A DNA stretch of 64,000 nt from Nemertoderma westbladi (taxonomy: Eukaryota > Xenacoelomorpha > Nemertodermatida > Nemertodermatidae): NCBI GenBank assembly GCA_032718475.1, contig JAUCBJ010008071.1:1-64000 (forward strand), written 5' to 3'. A program made the translations under genes and the position numbers. This document shows positions 20,735 through 31,701 of this stretch, one piece after another. Position 1 is the stretch's first letter. Every line of letters starts with the position of its first letter. The notes under the pieces are model-generated. The model searched no databases, was not told the DNA's origin, and saw only the letters and a list, made by a program, of their open reading frames with translations.

Positions 20735-21735
20735 TGGTCTCCCGCTAGAGGGCCACATGTCTAAACATTAAATGGCCACCCATTTCTTTGCTTTTAATCC
20801 GTTTAAGCTGAAACTTGGGAAGTATGTACTAGACCATTAGCTGTAATTTCAAAGGAGGCTAATCTGTCTGCAGTTCTCCAGTCTGCCGCTAGAGGGCGAA
20901 ATGTCCCGAATGTGAAATTATTCTTCCATTTAGTTGTTTATGATCTGATTACGCTGAAACTTGTCATATATGTACTAGATGACATCCTGAGTCTTTGTGT
21001 GGATTGTAATCGGTCCGAAGTTTTCCAGTCTCCCGCTAGAGGGCCACATGTCTAAACATTAAATGGCCACCCATTTCTTTGCTTTTAATCCGTTTAAGCT
21101 GAAACTTGGGAAGTTGTACTAGACCATTAGCTGTATATTTCAAAGGAGGCTAATCTGTCTGCAGTTCTCCAGTTTGCCGCTAGAGGGCGAAATGTCCAGA
21201 ATGTGAAATTATTCTTCCATTTAGTTGTTTATGATCTGATTACGCTGAAACTTGTCATATATGTACTAGAAGACATCCTAAGTCTTTGTGTGGACAGTAA
21301 TCGGTCCGGAGTTTTCGAGTCTGCCGCTAGAGGGCGAAATGTAGGAAAGTGATAACCTTCGCGAATTCCTTGATCTTAATCTATTTAAGCTGAATTTTGG
21401 AATATACAGTACCGGTATGTACTAGACCACATGCCTCGTCTTTGTGAGGAAGGTGATCGATCCGTAGTTCTTTAATATGCCGCTAGAGGGCTAAATGTAT
21501 GAAAGTGAAAACCTTCCAACATTTCGTTATTTATGATCCGTCAATCGGAAACTTGGTAGATATGTAATAGACCATAGGCTGTGGCTTTGTAGGGAAACTA
21601 ATCCTTCCTTCTTCAGTTACCCAGTCTCCCGCTAGAGGGTTAACGTTTTCCGGGAAAATCTTCTCCTATGTTTTTATAATCCTTTCGAGTTGATACTTAG
21701 CATTAACTCATTTCACGTGCTGCGCGAAGGCCCCA
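20735..21735. repeat. Seven ~145-bp monomers with CCGCTAGAGGG core
   Basis: The core CCGCTAGAGGG recurs at about 20741, 20885, 21030, 21175, 21322, 21480 and 21630, with spacing of 142-158 bp. The first four alternate two types (GCCACATGTCTAAAC and GCGAAATGTCC), giving a 290-bp higher-order unit. The block ends in CGTGCTGCGCGAAGGCCCCA. The last ~560 bp are repeated at 26903-27468, and the end motif again at 39733. Confidence 0.88.
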
Positions 21736-21739
21736 CTTC

Positions 21740-23051
21740 GTGTATGTATATATATCGGGTTAACTCCTCCGAAACTATAGCTCGTCCGTCAAAGGAAAGT
21801 TATATCAATCGACGCATCTCAACCCCAGGAAGTGAAAAAAAGTTTCGAAAAAAAATATTCAAGTGTCTTTTTTTTATTTCGAAAAATGTCCCCATAAAAC
21901 GATAATTGCTATAGACTCAATTATAGAAACACCAGCTGCTGGTGCTCATGGGGGCCTAATAATGGGACTACTATTGATTGAATGGATAGGCCTACACTGC
22001 AGAGAAGTATATTACTTGCCAAATTATATTACTTTCTCACTCTATTCCGCAAAAGTAATTAATGTATTACCCCGCCAGCTGAATAGCTCTTCACAGTGAA
22101 TCCTATGGGAATATCTATATGGTTACTCACTGCTATGTTAGGTGGGGGGTCAGCTGATTGAATTTTAAGCGCTGGTCCGTTCAAATGTTTTATAGGTTAA
22201 TAATAATGACATGTAGCAGCTGGTATTACTTTCTCTCAGACTGTAAGTTGGGACACAACTACACTACGTTTGTCTATGGACGGTCTTCTTATAGCCAGCT
22301 TGCTAGCTTTTCTAGTTCTTTCAGTATTATGGCACCGAATTCTACTGTAACGCTGAGGAATTAAGATCTGTACCGGTACCACACCGCGGACAGGACTGGT
22401 GTCACTCATTCTGTAGCTGCAGGCCTGCACATATAGGCCCAGTATTTCACTTGCAGGCTCTTCTCGCAGGCATATTTCACTCACTCACTTATACTCTTTC
22501 GTGGAATTATTCCTACTCGCGCCAGCGTGAAGTACCTATAGCTACTTTATTTAAATAGAAATTATAATATAAAATATAAAATATATACAAAAAATATAAA
22601 ATGTAAAATAAATAAATTATAAACAATTTTTACTGAAATAAATATCAATAATATATAGGCCTACACCATGTCCAGGAGTGTAGAGTATTTGCTTAGGTAC
22701 TTAGTCCCCCCAATTGGCAATTATAAGTATTTGGCGTATCACGTTTTACTAATAAATTTATTGCATCATTCAAGATAATTAATAAGAAATTCAGTTTCTT
22801 TCACCTAAACAAGCGTAGCTATTAATCCTCGTTTACAATTCAAAAACTAGAACTAGTTGGCAATCTCCGTTAATGACAGAGTTGAAGTCATACAGGTTTT
22901 TATAGAACAAATATTTGTTGTGAGTGCGGATAAATTGTTCTTGGATAGGTGGTTGCAGATATTGATGAGTCAATCATTAACTAATACTACTCAACTACCG
23001 GTACTTATATTATATTAACTATTATACTCAATGTATCAAATCGTAGATAAG
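21740..23051. other. Intergenic region between convergent genes
   Basis: I see no gene here. It contains AT-rich stretches (22545-22660) and short inverted words. A minus-strand AATAAA (plus-strand TTTATT near 22757) lies about 290 bp after the stop of the SH3 gene and could be its polyadenylation signal. Short ORFs have no recognisable domains. Confidence 0.5.
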
Positions 23052-23303
23052 TCAGCGGTTTTCACACTCGTTACAACTCAATACATCGACGTGGTTTAAA
23101 GGAAACCTCCCATTGTTTTCGGGGTTGCCATGACAGTATCCAAACGCCCAATCATTATCTATTATTTCAACAATAACAATGTCGTCACCGGAAGAAAATG
23201 TTAATTCATCAATATCGCCAATAAATTCAAACTTAGCAACGGCTCTCCCTATCGCTTTGATCGCTTCATATTCATTAGATTTTAAATTTGTTTTCTGCGT
23301 TTC
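23052..23303 (-). CDS. SH3 domain exon 2 with stop codon
   Basis: Encodes AVAKFEFIGDIDELTFSSGD, then NDWAFGYCHGNPENNGRFPL and NHVDVL, a second SH3 domain. The ALYDY position reads AVAKFEF. The stop TGA is at 23054-23052. No long ORF marks this exon; it was found by reading the minus strand. Confidence 0.85.
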   Translation of the reverse strand, partial: ETQKTNLKSNEYEAIKAIGRAVAKFEFIGDIDELTFSSGDDIVIVEIIDNDWAFGYCHGNPENNGRFPLNHVDVLSCNECENR

Positions 23304-23346
23304 CTGCGAAAATAATACGATAAATAAATTAGTAAAGATGTCAATA

Positions 23347-23378
<32 letters not shown>

Positions 23379-26300
23379 GGGTGAGAATGATAGTATAATA
23401 ACATAGTTGATACAATGGATTTCAAATTGCACTATTACACCCTATCACCAAATCTGATTTATACAATGAGGTACAGTGATACGGATGTAAGGGGGAAATT
23501 CAAAACAGTTGGTTGTTTATGTTGTAGGCCTACTGGTCAGCTATTGTAGGCCTGTACGACTGCGCTGTACTACCAGGCTACGGCTCAGTGTCGGCGTTGT
23601 CCAACCGAATGGAGGCATCAGACACTGGACAATGAACCGGCCGTTTAGAGGCTGACCTACAACCTCGAAAGTCAATACTCGAAGATGTCAATACTAATAT
23701 TTATACTAATTTACTAATAGTTATTTGCTTACTTTTCGCAAAACCAGTGGAGACAGGAGGAGGAGGGGGGGGGGGGGGACTTGACGCATATCCTATCTCG
23801 TATAATATCTTGTATCAATACAGTCTTGTTATTGTGGAACGATATTCTAACCAAAACAATAATCTAACCCCCGCACCACGAAAACAAATTAACTTGTAAG
23901 GCATTATGAAAATTAAACAACTTTTCACGAACTCACAATGTTGTGAACTATTCAATGATTAATGAGTCACAGAGTAGCTTCATCGGAAAAACTGACTAGT
24001 GCGAAGTATACCAGACTTTCTGCTGTCATATCTCACTTTGCAGTTTACCATCATGTGTAGAATATCAAAGGTTACAGAAAACAATAACCAAAACTATTGT
24101 AACCAAAACAAAAAAGGAATTAGTATCCGTACCGCTACAGATTATGAGAATTAAATGGGCGCCTTAAAACCTTTAACGAGGATAAATTCATAACAATACA
24201 GATTCTTCATATGGAATTTTATATGAAATTCCAATTAAATTTGAACGAAAAGTGAAAACCTGGTAATCTTCAATCGAGTGGAAAATTATTAATTCGCGAA
24301 ATTAAGTTTGAATCGAGTAAATTTTGGCCGATATATATTAGATTGGAGTTAAAATGATTATCATTGTCATTGGTTATTCAGTCCATAATTTAAAAACCGA
24401 AATTGTTAGATTATTTACTATAGTTACCATAGTTACATCAACGAATGAAGTTGGGAATATTCCGACTGCATCACCAATACAGCCTCTAATCCAATCAGAA
24501 TTGACATATTCTATAAAAGTTATGACGTCACCAGCATTAAATGAAAGATCGCCAGGAGTTTCAGAGTTGTAATCGAATGTCGCAGTTATTGTTGTAGAAC
24601 ATTGTTCCATTTCATTGGTAGCATCGTTCGGCGGGAAATTCAAATCCTAAATTGCATATAAACTTACAATAATATATTTGTACATAATAATATTGTATAA
24701 TTGATAATTGTAATATATTCATAATATTATAGTGTGAGTATGCAACATGGGAGGAATGTTGCGAGATGCTTTAATTGTAGGGAAATACATCCGTGATGTA
24801 TCCAGTACTTCCTTTTATATTATATTAGCTGTGCTTTATACTGTACTTCATGTACTTGTATTTTTTTTATTACAATTCTTAATTGAACAATGTATGAAAT
24901 GATATAAATAAACAGAAAGTTTAAATAATAATAAGTTTGACTATTATGGGTACTACACTACATAAATGAAATTCAGCCAACGAAGTTAAGCCACGCCATG
25001 CCATGTTTTACTTCTAATTTATTAAATAAATTCTCAGAAATATTATTTTTATTTCACTGTTCCTCACCTGAGAAAAGGAACCACACACTTCTGAGTGAGT
25101 TTCTTCCAAAGCATTAGTTGGTAATTGACCTGACGTGTAATTATCATTGGTATATTCCGGTGTTCCAAGGTAGGTCCGATCAACCATACGGTCATTCGGG
25201 ATATCTGCATCTTTGATTTCATTGCCGGATTCAAGTAAATCTGTATAGCTTTCTGTTCCAATGTAGGCTGTTGGTCCTAAGAGATCATTCGGAGAGTCAC
25301 TCTCCAGTCTGTCCTCGGGTACATGTTGCTCCAATATATCCCCAAAATCACCCAATAAACATTTGTCATTGCGGATTTGACAATCACTGTTTCCCCACCC
25401 ACTATCACCAACATCAACTCTCTCATATACCTTGGGGGTAAGACGATCTGCGATATCATCAACACGTACTTCTGCATCATCTGAATTATCAATTAAGTCA
25501 AAGTTTCGAGTTTCGGTATTACTAATAATATTATTAGTATGATTGAATTCTTTAGCAGCAACCATACCGCAGTTAGTTATATCAGCATTATCACGATTAA
25601 CATTATCATTATCAGCGTTTTTAACTGCGTATTTGGCCTCACCGATAGTAGGTCTACTTGTGTAACTGTCGTCAGTAAATTCAGCTTCTTCAAAGGTATT
25701 CATATTTTCTTCCACATCTATGGGATTGAAATTGGAGATACCCGTAGAAAAATCGTTCAAATTGTCATTTATAAAATATGTTACATCATCATTAATTGAA
25801 TATTTATCACTATTAACACCATCAATATAGGAATTTATTTGTACAGAACTATCAGCACTTTTTTCAGATCTGGCATTAGTCGTATTTTCTTCATTTAAAA
25901 TTACAGAAGATACATTATTTGTAAATGTTTTATCTTTGGGTAACCATTCAGTAGTATCTTTGTTAACATCATGGTAGCCATCTTGTTGTATTGAGGTAAA
26001 ACCTTTTAGATTATCTACAATGTCTTTAATAAGATCAATTTCATATTCTTTACAATCCATTGCACCAATACTGTTAGTAGACCTTTGTGTATGTTTGTCA
26101 GATAGATTAACTTGGGTTGGTAACTTTTCAAGATCGGAATCAATCATAGATATTCCATCACATTTAGCGTTTGTGTGTGACTCTTGTATAATTGAATGCG
26201 ACAATATTTGCTGTTTCTGCGGTTTTGGAAGTATTTTAGGTTTATTTTGTTTTTTGTATTCAGGGCTGAGTTTGCAATCACTGGTGATTGGCTCCTTGTA

Positions 26301-26902
26301 TTCAGCGACAGGTTTTCTCTCATATGTTATTGGTTTATTATATTCTGTAGCAGGTTTAGCCTCGCAGCTGATTGATCTATTGTATTGCTCGAGTGCACCC
26401 TCGTTGCTGATTGGTTTAAAATATTCCATAACAGGTGCGCCCTCAATGTCGTTATTGTACTCCGCAGAGAGCCCCTCGGAGCTGATTGGTTTACTAAATT
26501 CTGTGCTTAGTTTGTCCTCACTACTCATTGGTTTCTTGTATTCCGTATTGGGTATGCTCTTATCACTTATTTGTGTATTGAATTCGTCAGTGAGTTTGGC
26601 ATGATCATTGCTTTTAGGGTTATTATATTTTTCATTGCACAATTTATGTTGATTCGAAATTGTTTCATGGTGGTAATCCGTATTATACTGGGTTTTACTA
26701 ATTTGCTTCTGGGCCGCTGATCTTATTATATGCGGTCTTGCGGTACAGTTGGAATCAGTCAAAGTGGACTCCGTTGTTGAAGGTAATGGAATATAGAATA
26801 TCGATCTACATTGGTCAATACGTCCGCTTGTTTGTGGGTTTGTCTGTCCTTCTGTCTGTTTCTCTGCGGTTCCATTTCCTTGGCTATCAATAAATAGGTC
26901 AG
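23052..26902 (-). CDS. Multi-SH3 domain protein, three 3' exons
   Basis: Reading on the minus strand, the exons are about 26902-25068, 24646-24428 and 23303-23052. All joins are phase 0 with good splice sites (TCTCAG|GTGAGG, TTTAG|GATTTG, GATG|GTAACT-type, TTCGCAG|GAAACG). The large exon encodes about 610 disordered, Ser/Asp/Asn-rich residues with a repeated xEYxKPIxSE motif. The next two exons each encode one SH3 domain, and the protein stops 9 residues after the second. SH3 domains bind proline-rich ligands, so a scaffold or adaptor is likely; SH3D19-like proteins have this layout, but I cannot assign orthology. Upstream exons are not found. The gene converges on CCDC81. Confidence 0.82.
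23346..23374. repeat. Poly-T tract in SH3 gene intron
   Basis: A run of about 28 T on the plus strand, that is poly-A on the transcribed minus strand, between the two SH3 exons. Confidence 0.9.
24065..24120. repeat. Partial GGTTACA dispersed repeat
   Basis: GGTTACAGAAAACAATAACC and TTGTAACCAAAACA match the interspersed family seen at 4350, 4560, 6080 and 62060. It lies in the intron between the two SH3 exons. Confidence 0.5.
24428..24646 (-). CDS. SH3 domain exon 1
   Basis: Encodes a full SH3 fold: ATFDYNSETPGDLSFNAGD, then SDWIRGCIGDAVGIFPTSFV. The ALYDY-like motif, acidic RT loop, W and the IFPxxFV strand are all present. The exon is bounded by TTTAG|GATTTG and ATG|GTAACT. Confidence 0.88.
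25068..26902 (-). CDS. Large disordered exon with xEYxKPI repeats
   Basis: The frame is open for about 610 codons and ends at the donor TCTCAG|GTGAGG. About eight spaced copies of a 20-22-residue unit (TEYNKPITYE, TEFSKPISSE, MEYFKPISNE) occupy the N-terminal 200 residues. They are followed by an acidic Asn/Asp-rich region without predicted fold. The 5' edge is uncertain: the frame is still open at 26902, where a mobile repeat begins and offers CCCTCTAG as a possible acceptor. Confidence 0.75.
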
Positions 26903-27468
26903 CTAGAGGGCGAAATGTCCCGAATGTGAAATTATTCTTCCATTTAGTTGTTTATGATCTGATTACGCTGAAACTTGTCATATATGTACTAGAAGACATC
27001 CTAAGTCTTTGTGTGGACAGTAATCGGTCCGGAGTTTTCGAGTCTGCCGCTAGAGGGCGAAATGTAGGAAAGTGATAACCTTTGCGAATTCCTTGATCTT
27101 AATCTATTTAAGCTGAATTTTGGAATATACAGTACCGGTATGTACTAGACCACATGCCTCGTCTTTGTGAGGAAGGTGATCGATCCGTAGTTCTTTAATA
27201 TGCCGCTAGAGGGCTAAATGTATGAAAGTGAAAACCTTCCAACATTTCGTTATTTATGATCCGTCAATCGGAAACTTGGTAGATATGTAATAGACCATAG
27301 GATGTGGCTTTGTAGGGAAACTAATCCTTCCTTCTTCAGTTACCCAGTCTCCCGCTAGAGGGTTAACGTTTTCCGGGAAAATCTTCTCCTATGTTTTTAT
27401 AATCCTTTCGAGTTGATACTTAGCATTAACTCATTTCACGTGCTGCGCGAAGGCCCCACTTCGTGTAT
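26903..27468. repeat. Dispersed copy of the 145-bp repeat block
   Basis: Nearly identical to 21180-21735 over about 565 bp, ending at the same CGTGCTGCGCGAAGGCCCCA motif. Its left edge is exactly where the large SH3-gene exon appears to start. Confidence 0.9.
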
Positions 27469-27744
27469 TCTGTGTTCAGCATTACATATTGATATATATA
27501 TTACTACTATACATACTATATAGATATTATACACACTACATATTAAATTTCCTGGTTACTTGCAATATTTTTAATAGGATTTTGTTGAATTATACAATAT
27601 TGTAGTAATTTATATATTAATTTGGTTAACATTCAATACAGCTCCTACTTTAGGCTTAGTCAATTTATTATCTGATGATACAAACATGAATTAATTATTT
27701 CAAAGTGGTCTTAAGTCTTTCACCACGGGCACTCAGGGAAATGC

Positions 27745-27882
27745 CGGGGTCTGGGGCGATAACCCCCAAGAAAAGAAGCGGGGGTTTGGGGGCGGCAGCC
27801 CCCAATAAAAGAAGCGGGGGTTTGGGGGCGGTAGCCCCCAACAAAAGAAGCGGGGGTTTGGGGGCGGCAGCCCCCAATTAAA
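27745..27882. repeat. 36-bp G-rich tandem repeat (4 copies)
   Basis: Units of GAAGCGGGGGTTTGGGGGCG plus GCAGCCCCCAATAAAA. The G- and C-runs within each unit are complementary (GGGGGC and GCCCCC). Confidence 0.9.
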
Positions 27883-28049
27883 AGAAATTAAAAGAATTAA
27901 ATGAATTAAAAGAAAAACGAACAAAAGTTGACTATAAAAATGTTTCTTTTATAATTTTGAAAAACTTGTCTAGATACAACTCTTGTCCTGCAACCATCTT
28001 TAACTTTTGTTTATTGCTTTGATGCACCCAGATTAATTTTAACACTTTA

Positions 28050-28188
28050 ACTGGGGGGGGGGGGGGGGGGGTGTCCGGGGGGAAGTGTCCGGGGGGGAAG
28101 TGTCCTACTTGGGCGGGGGGGAAGTGTCCGGGGGGGGGGGGAAGTGTCCGGGGGGGGGGGGAAGTGTCCGGGGGGGAAGTGTCCTAGA
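28050..28188. repeat. Poly-G / GGAAGTGTCC array
   Basis: Runs of 7-18 G alternate with AAGTGTCC in about six units. It could form G-quadruplexes. Confidence 0.9.
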
Positions 28189-28194
28189 TCCACT

Positions 28195-28412
28195 GACAAC
28201 TTATTTCCAGTGCGGTCCCCCCAGAACTTTACTCCCCAGAGGAAACTCCAGTACTCATTTAGCTACCACTTAAGGATGCAAGGCAGAGATGCGCCCTGGC
28301 TCTTTGTTCCTGCATTCGTGCTGAAACGAAAACTGCACTGGCCCAAGTCAGGATCGAACCCACGACCTACAGGAGATGTGAATTCAATACGACCACTACA
28401 CCAAGGTGGAAT
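28195..28412 (-). mobile_element. tRNA-derived SINE remnant
   Basis: On the minus strand 28409-28341 has a tRNA-like A box (TGGTGTAGTGGTCG) and B box (GGGTTCGATCC) with the right spacing, followed by a body to about 28195. Internal pol III promoter boxes mark tRNA-derived SINEs. Confidence 0.65.
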
Positions 28413-28796
28413 ATATTGTCATACACCAAGAGCCTATATTGTCATGTTACCATTAAAGAAAATTCGAGTGTTATGTATATTTAACTGTGGGTACTATCGG
28501 CGTATTAGTAGCGAGATTGGGCAATGTAACAATATGAGTACTTCGTCCTGAACGTCGCTCATTGTGCGGGATCAGCCATCACCCTCGCTTAACCAGTAGG
28601 TTGTGGGACATAAGTCGTAATACATTTGTACACACTGGACACAAGAGTGAAGGAAAATGAAAACTGTAAGATCCGATGATTGTCGGAACATGTCAACTGA
28701 TGAAATGTACTTCACCTGGGACCCTTTGGTACATTTAGTTGACAGGATTCCACATTCCTAAATGTAGTTGTCTTCCATACAGTCATTCGCATTTAC

Positions 28797-29990
28797 CTTA
28801 AAGAACTGCAGGGTGGAGCCATTTTCCAGTGCTCCATAGGTTATCTTATCGCTCTGGCTTCTAAGATCATCGACGTCTTTGATTGGCGGTGTAATAATCT
28901 CGACGGTGAGGAATGCCACAAGTTTGGCCGTGTAGGAACTCATTAGGATCAATGTAGAAAACCACCAGGCACCAGTGATAATCCGTCCTCCTACTGACCT
29001 ATAGTACATTATTAGTTAGAGATCAGAGGAACCAATCAATATCATTCAGTTATATTTGAATCAATAGACAAGATACCGGGTACCTTATTAGTTACAATTA
29101 TGCAGCAGGAATATTAGTGGAGTGACAACATATATGTAGCCAATCAAATAGCGAATCAAGCAAATCAAATAAATTCTTGCAAAAATGTCATGAAAAATAT
29201 ATGATAAAAATGGATATAAAGACTAAAGTATTAGAGGCATATTTTCAATAAAGTAAGAGTTTTATGAAAAATGCAGTAATAGAGTTTATTATGCTTGAGC
29301 AAATCTGCAAATTTTTATTTTGTTTTTCACCCCAAGGCATCATTGCATATGACTACTACTACTAGGATCGGCATGCTGCATTGCAGCTGCATTTTTAAGA
29401 ATACTGTGCCGGCTTATCGACAAAATTGCACCGCCACAACTCCGTATCACCCATGACATTAGCTAGATCATCCGCATCTTCTAGGCCAGTGTCCTTTAAG
29501 ATGCGTCTCAAGAAAGTCATGGGCTGTCCACCATGCTTATTCACTCCATGAGGCTGCCAAAGTACAAGATTATGCACTGGCTGGTCCTCACGGCGAAAGC
29601 AATGTCCTGCAAAGCTGAGGCGATTTGGTTCGAGTGTCAAGCTTGGGGGAACCAATGAGACACCTCCAATGTTAAATAGTGTCTGACTATATTGTCTGAC
29701 TATATCTGACAATATAGTTGCATATGACAATTAGTTTGGGATCATGGCACACGATACAGTATATACTAAAATATACCCGTAGCATTATTACCTTGGAAAG
29801 AAATCGCTACTTTGTTGGCACAACGCCCCAAAACCAAACCAAAAGCTGTTTTGCAGATTGAAATCGTTTATTTTTCCTTCAAAATCGTCACCATTTACCG
29901 GCAGCATGTTTTCAACTTCTTTATGCCATTCTAGAAGACTGAGTTGACAAGCAATAAACTGGGCTGTTACAATAGCAAGCAGAGAAGCAC
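28797..29990 (-). CDS. Ionotropic glutamate receptor, two exons (pore to M3)
   Basis: On the minus strand, 29990-29792 encodes the M1 end, cytoplasmic linker and pore loop ([19 protein letters not shown]). 28998-28797 continues in phase with [31 protein letters not shown] and the start of S2. Splice motifs are CCATTCAG|GTGC, CCAAG|GTAATA, ACTATAG|GTCAGT and TTTAAG|GTAAAT. This is the ligand-gated cation channel core of the iGluR family; the pore and SYTAxLxAFLT gating motif are diagnostic. The gating motif has K in place of the usual N ([11 protein letters not shown]). The pore contains QQ, as in AMPA/kainate types. The S1, ligand-binding and M4 exons are not found in this window, so it is either a gene with very large introns or a fragment. 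Confidence 0.85.
29352..29690 (-). mobile_element. 3' fragment of LINE family A in iGluR intron
   Basis: The minus strand nearly matches 8125-8456: ISNQTL-region, [15 protein letters not shown], then the stop and the GATCCTAGTAGTAG tail. It is truncated to about 340 bp. It sits in the intron between the two iGluR exons in the same orientation as the gene. Confidence 0.9.
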
Positions 29991-30234
29991 CTGAATGGAA
30001 TAATAACTATATAAACTACTCTACGACTACTACAATCTGACTGCTACATTGAAACTGCACATTGAGATGCTAGACAGTTTGTCACACTGTTTGTTTTTTG
30101 TTTGTTTTTTCTATCATTTATGTTTTTTTCATGTTTTTTATAATTTTTCATTAAAAAAATGGGCAAATATTATGAAATCAAGAAAACTAGTCGAAATATA
30201 TTAAAGCTTATGAAATTACTAGTTTCAGTTAGTT

Positions 30235-30312
30235 AGATAGATAGATTTATTTATTTATACATTATGTAAAAACAATAACAAATACACCTTGTCCAACATA
30301 ACATACTGTAGT
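30235..30312. repeat. Dispersed repeat (second copy of 16190 element)
   Basis: Shares AGATAGATTTATTTATACAT-like sequence, TGTAAAAACAATAACAAATA and TTGTCCAACATAACATA with 16190-16300. Confidence 0.6.
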
Positions 30313-30611
30313 TTGTATAATGGGAATCATTATAATGTGATAAATTGCACTTGATCTTCACCTAACGACGATTTATTATGATTTATTATGGGGGTAGTGA
30401 CTGTTTGCAATGGCGCCAGTCGAGGCCAAGTACTGTAAAATTATAATAATTTTAAGTAATTGATATTTAATTGATAATTGAATAATAATAAATAAATTTA
30501 ATTAATTGTAAATAATTCACATTTTAGATAACTTAAAATTCATTAATTAACTAACATAATTAACTAATTAACTAAAGCAAACAGTCAGCTGTGGCGACCC
30601 CAAGGCTCCTC

Positions 30612-31446
30612 TTTCAATAGCTGCTACCTGAAGGTAGGGGTGGGCGCCACTCCTATCTGCTACCCGAAGGTAGTGGTGGTCGCTACTCCTATCTGCTACC
30701 CGAAGGTAGGGGTGGTCGCTACTCCTATCTGCTACCCGAAGGTAGTGGTGGTCGCTACTCCTATCTGCTACCCGAAGGTAGGGGTGGGCGCCACTCCTAT
30801 CTGCTACCCGAAGGTAGGGGTGGGCGCCACTCCTATCTGCTACCCGAGGGTAGGTGTGGGCGCTACTCCTATCTGCTACCCGAAGGTAGTGGTGGTCGCT
30901 ACTCCTATCTGCTACCCGAAGGTAGTGGTGGTCGCTACTCCTATCTGCTACCCGAAGGTAGTGGTGGGAGCTACTCCTATCTGCTACCCGAAGGTAGTGG
31001 TGGTCGCTACTCCTATCTGCTACCCGAAGGTAGGGGTGGTCGCTACTCCTATCTGCTACCCGAAGGTAGTGGTGGTCGCTACTCCTATCTGCTACCCGAA
31101 GGTAGTGGTGGGAGCTACTCCTATCTGCTACCCGAAGGTAGTGGTGGTCGCTACTCCTATCTGCTACCCGAAGGTAGGGGTGGTCGCTACTCCTATCTGC
31201 TACCCGAAGGTAGGGGTGGGCGCTACTCCTATCTGCTACCCGAAGGTAGGGGTGGGCGCTACTCCTATCTGCTACCCGAAGGTAGGGGTGGTCGCTACTC
31301 CTATCTGCTACCCGAAGGTAGGGGTGGGCGCTACTCCTATCTGCTACCCGAAGGTAGGGGTGGGCGCTACTCCTATCTGCTACCCGAAGGTAGGGGTGGG
31401 AGCTACTCCTATCTGCTACCCGAGGGTAGGGGTGGGCGCTACTCCT
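30612..31446. repeat. 33-bp minisatellite (GCTACTCCTATCTGCTACCC)
   Basis: About 25 units of GCTACTCCTATCTGCTACCC plus GAAGGTAGGGGTGG(T/G)C. Each unit contains the self-complementary pair CTACC and GGTAG. Because 33 is divisible by 3, a 288-codon frame (repeat ATPICYPKV) stays open. There is no other coding evidence. Confidence 0.93.
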
Positions 31447-31447
31447 C

Positions 31448-31595
31448 TCCCTGGTTTTGCTCCCAGTAATTTAACTGGTCCTCATTTTATCGACCCCAGT
31501 GGATGAAAGGCTGAGTGAACTCTGGCGTCGCTGAACCTACAACCAATAGGTTGTGGTACTGCACCGGCACTCAACCAACTGAGGCACACGCCTTT
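31448..31595 (-). mobile_element. tRNA-derived SINE beside the 33-bp array
   Basis: On the minus strand: A-box-like GTGCCTCAGTTGGTTGAGTG, B-box-like GGTTGTAGGTTCAGCG, then a conserved-looking body (CACTGGGGTCGATAAAATGA, GGACCAGTTAAATTACTGGG). The structure is a tRNA head plus a shared central body. Confidence 0.65.
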
Positions 31596-31661
31596 TTAGC
31601 CTAAATAACATAGACCAGAAATTGATTCGCAGGTATGGGTTTTGCTTCTAAACCTCAACGC

Positions 31662-31664
31662 CCC

Positions 31665-31701
<37 letters not shown>
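31662..31701. repeat. Poly-C tract
   Basis: About 38 nearly uninterrupted C residues. Confidence 0.95.

Noticed and set aside
26020-26604. Plus-strand 194-aa ORF
   Set aside because: Antisense shadow of the large SH3-gene exon, which has splice sites and downstream SH3 exons.
30640-31506. 288-aa ORF with ATPICYPKV repeats
   Set aside because: The 33-bp unit is divisible by 3, so an open frame is expected by chance; no flanking coding sequence.
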